Below are positions 57,301 to 62,567 of a stretch of DNA of 64,000 bases, piece by piece (the first letter of the stretch is position 1; the number at the start of each line of letters is the position of its first letter). The notes under the pieces were generated by a model. The model was not told the origin of the DNA and made no database searches. It worked only from the letters and a program-made list of their open reading frames with translations. The translations under genes were made by a program, and so were the position numbers. Source of the DNA: Furcasterigmium furcatum (Eukaryota; Ascomycota; Sordariomycetes; Glomerellales; Plectosphaerellaceae); assembly GCA_001599815.1 (NCBI GenBank), contig BCIA01000003.1, positions 3,906,001 to 3,970,000 of the forward strand, in the 5' to 3' direction.

Positions 57301-60300
57301 CAGACTTCTTCCCAGCCAAGCCGTCCAAGAAGGACAAGAAGAAGAAGCGCGCCAGTCAGGTCCAGTTTGAGGAGCCCCAGCCCAGTCAAGCCGAGCCGAT
57401 CTTGCCCATCGAGGAGGCTCAGGACTCCCAGCCCGTCTCTGAGACAGCGCTCGAGCCAAGCGAGGAGAACCGTGAAATCGCCGAAGCTGGCCAGGAGCCT
57501 ACTGAGACATTCTTCCTGAAGAAGTCTAAGAAGGACAAAAAGAAGTCCAAGAGACAGTCGCTGCTGGCGGATTCTGAGCCGGCAACCCCCATCGAAAGTC
57601 CCGCCCTTGAGACCCCTGCAGCCTTCTTCGACACTCCGATGGCTGCCGAGCCTGAGCAATTACCCGAAGGCGACACTGCACCAGTCGATGCCGAGCAACC
57701 CGTTGAACCCTCCGAGCTGGTTGAGGACGCATGGGCTTTGCCATCCAAGAAGAAGAAAGGAAAGAAGGGCAAAGGATCGGTCAGCGTTGACAACTCTGCT
57801 CCTGTCTCGCGAGCCTTGTCGCCTGTTCGTGATTCCGACGTCGTGATGGCGAATGACGACTTGCCTTGCGAAGAAGCCGGCATTCCATCCGACGCTCGTG
57901 TCGAAGATCTTCCGCCTCAGTCCGAGCCCGTTGCAGAGGATGAGTGGGCGCCTTCAACCAGCAAAAAGAAGAAGAAGGGCAAGAAGGGCATGGCATTTGC
58001 CGGCCTGGATACATCAGAGCCATCATCTCGCGCTATGTCTCCCACTCGCGAGGTCGATGCAACCCCCACGGACGAAGTTCCCGAGGCGGATATCCCCCAG
58101 CCCTCGTCTCTGCCAGAGACCACACCCGCGGACGCGGAGGCTGCTGTTGAAGATGAGTGGGCACTCCCCGGTGGAAAGAAGAAAAAGAAGGGCAAAAAGG
58201 GCAAGAGCCTCGATGTTCTTGAGCCAGAGGTCGTTCCTGAACCAGTCCTCGCAGATGAACCGCCGCCAGAGCCTGTGGCCGAGGCGGCTCAGGACATCTT
58301 TGAGAAGACTCCAGCAGACACTTCCGACGCTGTGCCCGCTGCTCAAGAGCCTGCCGCGGACGAGGAATGGGGCTTCACGCCAATGAAGAAGTCTAAGAAG
58401 GACAAGAAGCGCGCAAAGGCTTCTGCGTCCGCATCCCGGAGCTTGTCGCCAACTCAGGATGAGCCCAGCGAAACTGCCGTGGCACTTGTTGAGCCACCAG
58501 TCGACGCGGAAACTCCGTTTGCCGAGGCACCAGCCGCAGCGGAAGACGAGTGGAATGTTCCGGTATCTTCCAAAAAGTCCAAGAAAGGGAAGAAGGGCAA
58601 GCGTGGCTCCGTTATTGAGTCAGAGCAAACATCTCCCCGCGCGTCCGGTGAGGACCTCCAACTTGAGGAGCCGGTCGCGGACAACGACAAAGCCGGTATC
58701 TCGACATGGGCCAAGATGGGCGCCGCCGCAGCAGCCGGTGCCATCGCCGGTGCAGCTCTCGCCGGGTCCCAGGAACACAAAGACGGCGAGATGCAGGGTC
58801 ATGCCGATAGTGAGAAGAGCGTGCCCTCTGACGACCACGCTCGCTCTCGCGCGATTGCAGCAGCATACCTCGAGAACGATCACTCCCACCAAGCCGCCTA
58901 TCACACCGACAAACCCGAAGATCGCGAGATTGGCACTGTCGAGCCGGTAGACGCCAAGAATCCGCTGGGAATCATCTCTGACGACACGACTGCGATGGAT
59001 GTTGATCAGCAAGGCAGACTGGATGATGTCTGGGGCGACGACACTGGTGGCAACGAAGGCATGGATGACGTTTGGGGTGAAGACACCCGTGGCTACAACG
59101 ACATGGACGATGTTTGGGGAGACGAGCCGGTTGAGAAGAAGTCTCGCGTGGCAAGCGACGTGGAGATGCTTTGGGGCGGTTCTTCGCCGGCGACCAAGGC
59201 CTCGGCTCGCGACATCGCAGCATCCTACCTCGAGCATCCTCACAGCAGCAAGACGGCTGACACGCCCAAGTCCCCCCCAGCTAAAGAGAACCAAGAAACG
59301 TCCAGTCGTTCTCCGAAGGGAGCGGCTCCTGTGACACCGAAGTCGGGTGGTGGCAAGAAGAAGAAGAGCAAAGGCAAGAAGCGATTCGAAGGGAAGACGC
59401 CCGGTGGAGGAGACGACCTGTTCGATGACCCTGTACTATGGGAGGGTGCCGACAAGAAGCACGTCAGTGAGGCTGCCAGTGTCGAGGTCGAGAGATTCTG
59501 GGGCACCACGCCAGGCGAAGAGGAGAACGAGGAAGTTGAGCAGACAACGAGGGCGGTGGAGGAGAGCACACCTGCCGAGGAGCAGGAGCAGGACATAAAG
59601 CCTACACTGGCGGAGAAGCTCAAGAAGGAGGAGGTTGAGGATCTCGAGAGCCCTGTCCTTGGTCGCGGCGACTCTCGGGAGGAAGAGATGACGCGCTCGG
59701 TACCGGTTGAGACTGCAATTGAGCCTGAGCCGATGCGCTCGGCGGAAGCGCAGGATCCGGTGCGTCTGAGCACGGAGAGCATGGAGATCGACCAGGCCAT
59801 CGATCGTGGCTTTGAGGATGAGCAGCAGCGCGACTTCGCCGCTGAGGCACCGACCGACAACTTCACCTCACCCTATGAGCCTCACATCGATTTCAAGCGG
59901 TCGAAGTCACGAGGACTGCCGCCAGTCCAGGAGGAGAGCGAGGACTTCACGACCGCCCAGCCTCTGACCCGAAGTCTGGGCACAAAGGAGCCGGAACTGC
60001 ATGACCCAGACAGGGACAGCGGTTTCGTCGGCGAGCTGGCCCAAGCAGTTCGCAGGAGCAACTTTGTCGAGCCTGAGACCAGAGACAGCGGCGTGCATCT
60101 GCGAGATCATCATGAAAGCACATCTCGACAAGCCCCTCGCAGCCCCGAGCCGACGTGGCCGACAACACCATCACGCAGTCTTTATGGACAAGAGGACACT
60201 GGATCGACCATCAAGCCCAAACTTCGGCGTTCACCTCTGTCCAAGGGCGAGCTCCGCGACAGCCCCCTGGCCAAGACGCCCAAGTTGAGAGAGCCAGGAC

Positions 60301-62567
60301 CTCAAGACGTCACGCCAGAACCGCAGAAGTCCAGGCACTTCACCCCCGAGCCGACAGACAAGCGATCACGATACGGGGATCTCGGACTGGCAGCTGGACC
60401 TGCTGCCTCATCCCTCACGGGGCGCAGAAGTGTCTCTGATCACGTCGCACGCATCCAATCGCCGCCGGTGCCCCCTGACTCTGCCACCAACAACTCCAGG
60501 AGCCTCCGACGAACAGCGTCCAACACCAGCCTCACACGGCACCGGACGCCCGAGCCACTCAATCTCAGCGGGCGCTACAGCAGGCCCGAGAGTCCTGCCT
60601 CAGGCATCTTTCGGGCAGCGTCAGCCACACCGCCGCTTAGGCGAGTGGACAAACGGGTCAGCGGGGACCTTCGGTCTCTCAGCCAACGCAGCCAAGTCGA
60701 CCTTGCATCCCCCAGCCCCAGCCCCAAGCCCAGCCCCGGTCTTTCAGCAGCAGCGGTCGCAGCCGGCGCCGCAGCTTTGGGAGCAGCAGGACTTGCCGCC
60801 GCAGCAGCAGCCAGCAGCTCCTCCAACAAGGATCAGGACGGCGACGCTTCCAAGACCCGAGGAGGCCTAAACACCACCACTCCCGTCGCAAATGAAGGCC
60901 GTGTTCGCGCCAAGGACATGGCCGACGTATACGTAAGTCTCTTCCCGCGCGATGTCTCGCCGTCGTCTCATCTCCCTCTACGTCATGTCCGACCGCCGCC
61001 GCTGACACTCGTCTCTTCTCCGCAGGATGGCGTTGGCGAGGGCCGCATCGGCTCCCCTCGGTCACCGACACGGCCCCATAGCATGCGCCGTCGCCAAAGC
61101 ATGCAGGTCCTCGAACTCGAATCGCGTCTCGAGCAGCTGACGGCAGAGAACCGCATGCTCGCCGACGCGAAAGCGCAAGCCGATGCCACCTACGGTCAGC
61201 GCTCAGCCGGCGTCCTGGCCGACCGCGACGCCGAGATCGATCAGCTCAAACAATCCCTCGAGTTCCTCCAGAAAGAAGTCGCCCGCCTGACAGAAGTCAA
61301 CGACGGCCTCAACAGTGCCAACGCCCAATTGGCATCGCAACATAATGATCGCTATCGCTCCCTCGAGACCCAGCACGGCGAGACGACCCGGGAGCTCGAG
61401 GCGTCGCGCACATCTTTCGGCGCCTTCGAGGCCAGCCTCGGAGAGAAGGATGCTGAAATATCACGCCTTCGCGGAGAGCTGGAGCAGGCCAAGGAACAAA
61501 TCAGAGCGATGCAGCAACAGATCCTCAACTCCAAGGCCGGCGACAGCGATTTCCTCAAGCTCAAAGACGTCGATCACTTCGACCATCGCTGCCAGCAGCT
61601 GTGCTCCCACGTCCAGCAATGGGTCCTCCGCTTTTCCAAGTTCTCTGATATGCGTGCTTGCCGGTTGACCAGCGAGATCAACGAAGAGAAGGTCATCGAC
61701 CGCCTTGACAATGCCGTGCTTGACGGCTTCGACGTCGACACCTATCTGGGCGACCGCGTCAAGCGCCGCGACATCTTCATGTCCATGACCATGAACATGA
61801 TCTGGGAGTTCGTCTTCACCAGATACCTCTTCGGCATGGACCGCGAGCAGCGCCAGAAGCTCAAGTCGCTCGAGAAGCTTCTCACCGAGGTCGGCCCTCC
61901 ACAGGCCGTCAGACAGTGGCGCGCCGTGACCCTCACGCTGCTCTCCAGGCGCCCCAGCTTCAAGGAGCAGCGGGAGCTCGACACAGAGGCCGTGGTCCAG
62001 GCCATCTTCCACACACTATCCAAGGTCCTCCCACCCCCTTCCAACTTGGAGGACCAGATTCAGTCGCAGCTTCGCCGTGTCATGCGGGAAGCCGTCGACC
62101 TCTCTGTCGAGATGCGCACGCAGCGCGCAGAATACATGATGCTGCCTCCTCTCCAGCCAACCTACGACGAGGAGGGCGAGCTCGCCGAGACGGTCACCTT
62201 CAACGCGTCTCTCATGAACGAGCGCAGCGGTGACTCGTCTCTCACAAACGAAGATCTCGAGGCCCAGGGTGCCGTCGTCCGGGTGGTTCTCTTCCCGCTC
62301 GTGGTCAAGAAGGGCGACGACACCGGCGAGGGCGATGACGAGATCGTTGTGTGCCCAGCCCAGGTGCTGGTGCAGCGCAACCACGACAAGCGCCGGTCCA
62401 CGAGGCTGTTGACGCCATCGAGCGACGCAGGCGGAGCGCTGCTCGGCACGCCGACAGCCACGAACCGGAGCGATGTCAGCATGTCCGGGGGCATGTACAG
62501 CCCCCAGCAGATGAGGACCCCGGAGGCCGATCACTACGGTACCGGGAGCCGCAGGGACGAAATATGA
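42327..62567 (+). CDS. lah: Leashin (LAH)/involucrin-repeat giant protein, Woronin-body tether
   Basis: Leashin tethers Woronin bodies, the peroxisome-derived plugs that seal septal pores, to the cell cortex or septum. The reading frame is uninterrupted for 20,241 nt; one intron is proposed (60933-61025, GTAAGT...GCAG), leaving about 6,715 aa. Residues 65-151 are Gln/Pro/Tyr-rich. A basic Ser-rich segment with FLNISRRKRFTKYGNVFTTF (about 165-195) resembles the conserved N-terminal part of involucrin-repeat proteins; N-terminal leashin binds the Woronin-body membrane. Residues about 1250-5430 are some 45 acidic-spacer/lysine-cluster modules. Seven Gly/Ala-rich hydrophobic segments punctuate the chain. 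The C-terminus has a coiled coil (about 6250-6405) and a globular region with conserved-looking blocks (WVLRFSKFSDMRACRL, MNMIWEFVFTRYLFG). In Neurospora the locus is split in two; here it is one frame. Start: first good-context ATG (CTCACCATG). Confidence 0.88.
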   Translation: MPRDSRRRSPESSRRRRKERRNSRDQPSASAADSSLPGPMPGSMPDDDTPTADTPQPRSETQTRSYPEYQSQYPSQSFQQPYPPQSSQYPQEYTQQYPPPPSQQYSYQQYPSQQFEAPQNQSYYNPSPQPQAQPYGQPHQQQQPPPPQNTRPHTGHNSDSSSSTSSSFLNISRRKRFTKYGNVFTTFFRAPSEAGSDRSSQRHRKKKKTTFLSFNNSSSSSVDSDLAYGRGYIPRENDFRAGATGARRAPGASSSQQSRGEPRQHPLDPNRPAPPNRTKTDEEILAIGRQLSDIARKQNDADLRASGKNRPSQLVAAAAAVSNFRRTNTGDSKRDRGIGSSRPHGDDGDSDWESASEDEGSSDDGGLAYGGDIPVRRSNVAAAAGGAALAAGAAGLYGLSQQNGHRRGQESLVDPRLFGPQNSLRGLVTPLPDDPRQQDANRHGARQPQREEPPQLPSQGSSARPDRGPMQHVYPVPTSDPNNFDYDRGSTIASRQAPVQSARPAPVPLQQPVPVVPVSSRVYEADSFDDARRREAKHARSKSDGRILAGTAVAGVAGAAIGAAIASDRKEPRDYRRDDRREDRTYAPEASDPYDRERRERDGRSYRDQKVRIVDERDQARSVPKDDPYASGVSRRHTAPVETLKDYAYKLPQGDEIRVEYDREGDRDRDRRRRDDVRERGTDDRKPIVLEDRQKSVPSEPPAESKQKEKQRVEPPEAPSTRAAVDPFQFQVDDFQTPPVEAPRRPLTPQVFTVEREPDFSNMPAFVKPPPPLETRLSRKDSFEIEQRMEEEYRSSRNRSRTPEPRRRHTYEEDEHAAKSILDEARQATAPVSVAAFAAAIAVENERSRERRQADVDSDGSRSRSAAKRDTVQEDADRYYRESVIARKIAEDELRSRSASPNKEHSVIDKYQEEESPNIVTIAPPTMEEEEEEEDPSKHGPYAAPNADVRIDNTIIPYELSRFRIPDGHLGAGDDPFWKTRDPSCERDRPLLNLVRPTPVSTPNPEKQDRCAPRDAPTKEPSSEPKSVPDIIIGPRGEVIQSPSTPKSVTWGENETKSFEPESPEPSHSDDGEKEAKPRPKISKGSGWGILAGVLAGGAMLAKSDEDETKKPEDETSRSLVDEPRSSERRTFADEEEEPPVPGPKPASPSIADVSPMPGSFGNDNEFAAVLAAGLQDTGFDPNIVIDDPVYRRRDSPPGSNGEFYHHPTAETVTDLGVYEEASRDRSAPDAGYVIDEVGDAPAKEQDPEDDWASSAKLSKKERKKREKAAKRQSTEGDDDVLQSWEEQVPEPTPEAPAEPVEEVPFEKLSKKERKKREKAAARDVVVVQDEPPSAGTPDDWTSSQPADPVEDEWAAPTSSKKKKKKGKKSADVSEDSEERTVSVPVDSFDDLQTTRQAEPELVADEWDLPKKSKKKSKRDSGAFDSPSRPASEVSVGSSKKDRRKSSDYAEPDDYVNEGDGDPPDRDRSRHSFMDDRDVTSVVSDPSSRYDRHERRYNGTRYDDDDTRSVTSFASAPDGRKSSSKDAKRSKGLEKRSSGSFFGIFGRNGSDSKEEDQKRKSDKDQQSFLDNAGTLGASVGLAGAAAALGYAASRHNATDAPSEQESFDAQDTRELSAGSRARGVDYIDPEIIARTIKPAIDPQYGDLLPLPPSEPSSPKKELSDEDLPALPESRPETPPEERNRLLQKPTHVRRRSAHDTPVKSPSHTAIPLQLRLGQRSTPSSPGFFKSSPIASPEIVSVPELATPKRPTRPTSWDNSREIKPLYLLEHSRSHDRDDGFALELPELPPSEPSESSRQSPAPGFESHDTMAKELTEDAPLSKGLRLDTDQLLHSGSQETTPKAEVQPEARGIDVHSALFDDVPLPIAEEVKTGNRSLVPDDELVELPPLPQSTSKSPDLEAEKDDPYPVDPMSKDRNSYLLYSTPPSIKKGLPQDVADQSPDATPSKRAPVDVMKDIQEETTDDAEPRKSGIWKAVAGVAAGGLAAAGLWAAADKKDEKSSERELPVDEPEAAAGQEVQAEPTEDDWSTPTPTKKKKGKKGKKSKEVAVEEPVEVPAPLVDPVPAVEEPPAAELGPEDVPPEAIAEAPQPVEDFVEPKLSKKDKKKKKKAQALDDWTVEEPQEAPKSLDDAELPAVDPAPAEVVVDDVPTLPAPEPPVDDFAPVSKKDKKKKRKSQGWGDSTPEEPQETAKSLDDAEQPVVEAGVVDVQASPTESTESPAPETEFVPLSKKDKKKKRKSQSQGLDDWDAVAEEPQDAAKSLDDAEQPVAEAEVVDEQATPAESPAPETEFVPLSKKDKKKKRKSPSQGLDEWDAVAEEPQEASKALDIAEQPAVEPATDALDAGDSTPTEPKAVEDVFAPISKKDKKKKKKAAALEPEWAADDATKSLDIDQPAPEPVPEVLDLGEMTPTETKAPEDDFAPTSKKDKKKKKKAQAAWDDWGAEEHQDTSKSLDSSELPAATSGSSDIIAASETTPIEPLAAEDEFAPVSKKDKKKKKKTPTLEDIWAAEEPQESSKSLDVADPAIETVSDGIIPAKPETPVEHPPADDDWAPASKADKKKKKKGKKAPAWTDEEPTTSEPVSAAQSAPGSPKIEVNAGPAQPEDLPSESARTPVMPAITESSDLGTRTLSPSLGAPMLSGFSEESKEDLESVSNWEDAQDTQPTELFHDSFDQPHSTDALHVEGSIKDDASDVFFDADSQTGRETPDEFARSIDDFLGGDSEATPKVSAQVPLDQPEALDLASSDPKAEEPVEADPLSEDTWAKPSKKSKKKKGKKAEAEAIVPEPQPADDAMLSASASSAPYSTTEPLEHHAASDIPGTPTETITEEPAPLDKTAPAEDEWSFTPTTKSSKKQKKKSKKGAVSDSLGMDDETTEIAAPIEEEASPLPTETPAEDMGLTSREAPVAEDPEFTTADKGKKKKKKNRKSVAFDFEQDGPSDSLQDSSAQDSQQEAALDVRPIAADTQPSEREIGAETPGDHNELTAEAPSEAEVRPTGGDDDLLPHLEQAGGGEATGAVEDLGVADRPEAPGDLTAHLDEPVPADPAAPVDDAPHLEQERSLDPQHDKSLEATQGTDAQAVDPALTDSEQGAGAPQELPGPALADASVTSELPQQDRSLGETFDPAITTEASTEGDMAVSEALPARPDDEWQETTTTLKKKGKKDKKKRQSLAFADEEPSEVSPPVQDVPVVESAEPVLEQIAAEAPKDDDTWSESVSTGKKGKKNKKKKGSSAFAWGDEADASQAADEQAQETAQPEETPLPESTPVDEPISTIAPTVEEDTPAVAAEAGDDEWATPLTGKKAKKNKKKQGSSAISWDAPEPEPVQPTQEESKSLDTPSEEPPAEEAAPATESQPEPALETSLDEPPTTTPAEAEEDAWAVSASSKKGKKNKKKKGLPAWDDAEPAPLEEPQSWTEAAEAPAQPEEPTSWDTPGLTDTQQERSIAVEGPLSEAAEPAADAPPTTEESPVAAAEDEWGTQPAGKKGKKNKKKKAAALDAWDEPEPSASVDEAGAEPSIETSFETAEATPVQEDDTFELPGSKKSKKNKKRQSLLAATPDESASQSEPQPEESGEQAKPEAAADDEWSVEPAGKKGKKGKKKRQSLTFDDLGETPSERLADVQAEAPQDEASKSVEFAEGQPPEPLDVQVAAEEPAQEPAVDMPVPSTNENAEEAAAPALDEEFSGSTKKSKKKKKKASPFDDFQDQPEVSEAPDSLEPVAEPQAENLSPQPDAQDEIPNPSEAEAKPADEEDFGFVSKKSKKEKKKKKGLAREEPSDWTAEAKSAPPSQGGNAGFEEKPFEDAPTSGADEPFAPSTEEEFSSSSSLSKKDKKKKKKGLLAAALTASLLPEVAAGTSVDEEQARSVTFDEPKDEAPVHPDTSAGPVPEAQPLDDVVAEAGANDSVPPPEQTEDLAKDAPVVEVSTPVEEPTNAEEEFSFMPKKSKKDRKKKGKSANLTETEAEPAPEPATVAEAFATYEAPASWADEVEEALDQDPMPEQVSSREVPADASISTADDPTQQPQEATALPEEEFTLTRKKSKKDKKKKGKFADNAESTSDTATPAVVEEIPTFDEPKLDEPPVQDDIVALPVEGDQSEAVVPDDEFSFSSKKTKKDKKKKKGLSLAEIEPPSEIATPADEPPTTEPVPLASEEAVPLGESGLESASFDPVSSTPAATDEWPSDAVVLKKSKKDKKKKKGMPQDDIETSTDSPAPEEPAAEETVSNELPALDSPLPETEITPGAATEVQPAATEEWPEETFITKKSSKKDKKKRKSKLQDDNDTPSGAATPAEEVMPQPEDNNTPTDKDISVDAAVPETVPERVVEPQESLPEDQTEAPLPETTPILEPEQVSAPPEQPEEWPEETFVLNKSKKDKKKKKRASQFEPELEPEQVAQNDTQADAQELQQDPQVRDSSHEAPLESAVTGMPAEEAPGSTEEWSDFTSTKKGKKKKKGKGVALTDFEPEAAPEPIPEATPAVEPLDPPAEASEAPRDDIMPESTPHIDQDVVAESVEPISEPTQESSVPADEWSESTTKKGTKGKKKGQSISLWESEPAPEPADTTEAAIAPADSDRALDVGETDVPVLVQEGAAAEALVPEPAKDQVDITEEAPPVSAEEQPSTTADEWPDFSTKKSKKKKKGKAAIVDAEPEPEPAAAPAEPWVAPDDIPRDVDVTMTDFSAPAEPEPAPAAEVEPPPTDAQEPTAADDWSDFATSTKKSKKGKKKAKALSWGDLESAEEPKSAPEVELPPIQDADTVTAPVVEEDQPIPDSAPLVPTEEQQAETVAEDFSEFTPMKKSKKSKKKAKAFSWDEPESAEEPKSAPDVDSTAAPAIDSDQPIPDTTIPESTQEQQPAAVAEELPEFTVTKKTKKDKKKKGRQSLDRLDDGDTPASTPETPPPEQDEPMPDAPIVAGLTDASAPESSAAAEEPPLDAPRSPDSAAVAASEHHQLPDAESTLPIEAVTPDSSAKHTKLVTDDVPPITEAPTQETQEQVQDSSDFFPAKPSKKDKKKKRASQVQFEEPQPSQAEPILPIEEAQDSQPVSETALEPSEENREIAEAGQEPTETFFLKKSKKDKKKSKRQSLLADSEPATPIESPALETPAAFFDTPMAAEPEQLPEGDTAPVDAEQPVEPSELVEDAWALPSKKKKGKKGKGSVSVDNSAPVSRALSPVRDSDVVMANDDLPCEEAGIPSDARVEDLPPQSEPVAEDEWAPSTSKKKKKGKKGMAFAGLDTSEPSSRAMSPTREVDATPTDEVPEADIPQPSSLPETTPADAEAAVEDEWALPGGKKKKKGKKGKSLDVLEPEVVPEPVLADEPPPEPVAEAAQDIFEKTPADTSDAVPAAQEPAADEEWGFTPMKKSKKDKKRAKASASASRSLSPTQDEPSETAVALVEPPVDAETPFAEAPAAAEDEWNVPVSSKKSKKGKKGKRGSVIESEQTSPRASGEDLQLEEPVADNDKAGISTWAKMGAAAAAGAIAGAALAGSQEHKDGEMQGHADSEKSVPSDDHARSRAIAAAYLENDHSHQAAYHTDKPEDREIGTVEPVDAKNPLGIISDDTTAMDVDQQGRLDDVWGDDTGGNEGMDDVWGEDTRGYNDMDDVWGDEPVEKKSRVASDVEMLWGGSSPATKASARDIAASYLEHPHSSKTADTPKSPPAKENQETSSRSPKGAAPVTPKSGGGKKKKSKGKKRFEGKTPGGGDDLFDDPVLWEGADKKHVSEAASVEVERFWGTTPGEEENEEVEQTTRAVEESTPAEEQEQDIKPTLAEKLKKEEVEDLESPVLGRGDSREEEMTRSVPVETAIEPEPMRSAEAQDPVRLSTESMEIDQAIDRGFEDEQQRDFAAEAPTDNFTSPYEPHIDFKRSKSRGLPPVQEESEDFTTAQPLTRSLGTKEPELHDPDRDSGFVGELAQAVRRSNFVEPETRDSGVHLRDHHESTSRQAPRSPEPTWPTTPSRSLYGQEDTGSTIKPKLRRSPLSKGELRDSPLAKTPKLREPGPQDVTPEPQKSRHFTPEPTDKRSRYGDLGLAAGPAASSLTGRRSVSDHVARIQSPPVPPDSATNNSRSLRRTASNTSLTRHRTPEPLNLSGRYSRPESPASGIFRAASATPPLRRVDKRVSGDLRSLSQRSQVDLASPSPSPKPSPGLSAAAVAAGAAALGAAGLAAAAAASSSSNKDQDGDASKTRGGLNTTTPVANEGRVRAKDMADVYVSLFPRDVSPSSHLPLRHVRPPPLTLVSSPQDGVGEGRIGSPRSPTRPHSMRRRQSMQVLELESRLEQLTAENRMLADAKAQADATYGQRSAGVLADRDAEIDQLKQSLEFLQKEVARLTEVNDGLNSANAQLASQHNDRYRSLETQHGETTRELEASRTSFGAFEASLGEKDAEISRLRGELEQAKEQIRAMQQQILNSKAGDSDFLKLKDVDHFDHRCQQLCSHVQQWVLRFSKFSDMRACRLTSEINEEKVIDRLDNAVLDGFDVDTYLGDRVKRRDIFMSMTMNMIWEFVFTRYLFGMDREQRQKLKSLEKLLTEVGPPQAVRQWRAVTLTLLSRRPSFKEQRELDTEAVVQAIFHTLSKVLPPPSNLEDQIQSQLRRVMREAVDLSVEMRTQRAEYMMLPPLQPTYDEEGELAETVTFNASLMNERSGDSSLTNEDLEAQGAVVRVVLFPLVVKKGDDTGEGDDEIVVCPAQVLVQRNHDKRRSTRLLTPSSDAGGALLGTPTATNRSDVSMSGGMYSPQQMRTPEADHYGTGSRRDEI
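43448..44040 (+). other. First two Gly/Ala hydrophobic segments of LAH
   Basis: Two segments within the LAH coding region: one at about 43454-43530 (a run such as AAGGAALAAGAAGLYGL) and one at about 43972-44031 (AGTAVAGVAGAAIGAAIAS). Both have small-residue spacing like a glycine zipper and charged or polar flanks. Further ones lie near 45590, 47040, 48240, 58705 and 60740. They may be short membrane-associating or self-packing helices. That role is inference. Confidence 0.6.
48894..49290 (+). repeat. Recent tandem duplication within LAH (about 195-204 bp unit)
   Basis: The stretch from 48894 recurs from 49098 with near-identical nucleotides, including silent positions. Anchors: CCAGCCCCTGAGACTGAGTT at 48981 and again at 49176. 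The copies differ by a 9-nt (3-codon) insertion and scattered substitutions. Identity is much higher than between other modules, so this is a young in-frame duplication. Confidence 0.85.
56514..56830 (+). repeat. Second recent module duplication within LAH (about 237 bp unit)
   Basis: Two successive modules share KKAKA(L/F)SW then ESAEEPKSAP(E/D)V and DQPIPD. The motif encoding ESAEEPKSAP starts near 56514 and 56751, a 79-codon period. Divergence is greater than in the duplication at 48.9 kb. Confidence 0.65.
59022..59132 (+). repeat. 14-residue DDVWG tandem repeat in LAH
   Basis: DDVWG recurs at 59022, 59064 and 59106, an exact 42-nt period: units DDVWGDDTGGNEGM and DDVWGEDTRGYNDM, then DDVWGDEP. 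A related MLWGG follows near 59167. On either side are two copies of an (A/S)IAA(A/S)YLE-like motif (58850-58880 and 59208-59235). Confidence 0.85.
61086..61540 (+). other. C-terminal coiled coil of LAH
   Basis: Heptad-rich stretch from MQVLELESRLEQLTAENRML through EIDQLKQSLEFLQKEVARL to RLRGELEQAKEQIRAMQQQI, beginning shortly after the proposed intron. It precedes the globular C-terminal region and probably mediates oligomerisation or docking. Confidence 0.8.

Larger units (their letters stand above)
46090..58620 (+). repeat. Degenerate lysine-cluster repeat array inside LAH
   Basis: About 45 modules by eye. Each has an acidic, Pro/Glu/Val/Ala-rich spacer, then D/E-(D/E)-(W/F), a lysine cluster of the form SKKxKKxKKK, then a short hydrophobic or aromatic stretch (for example AxxLDDW, SFAW, LSWGD). 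Spacing is about 60-110 residues. The first two units are SKKERKKREK; most later ones are SKKDKKKKKK, SKKSKKDKKKKK or GKKGKKNKKKK. The composition (P, E, V, K) recalls elastic PEVK segments, consistent with a long flexible tether. A gap with few clusters lies at about 46680-48400. Confidence 0.9.

Noticed and set aside
46090..58620. CRISPR-like or minisatellite repeat array
   Set aside because: The repeats are coding, degenerate at DNA level, irregularly spaced and in frame; no fixed direct repeat with unique spacers.
42327..62567. The giant repeat frame as a sequencing artefact, a non-ribosomal synthetase or a collagen-like surface protein
   Set aside because: There are no catalytic modules or signal peptide. 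The frame is maintained over 20 kb with conserved-type ends, matching the involucrin-repeat/leashin layout.
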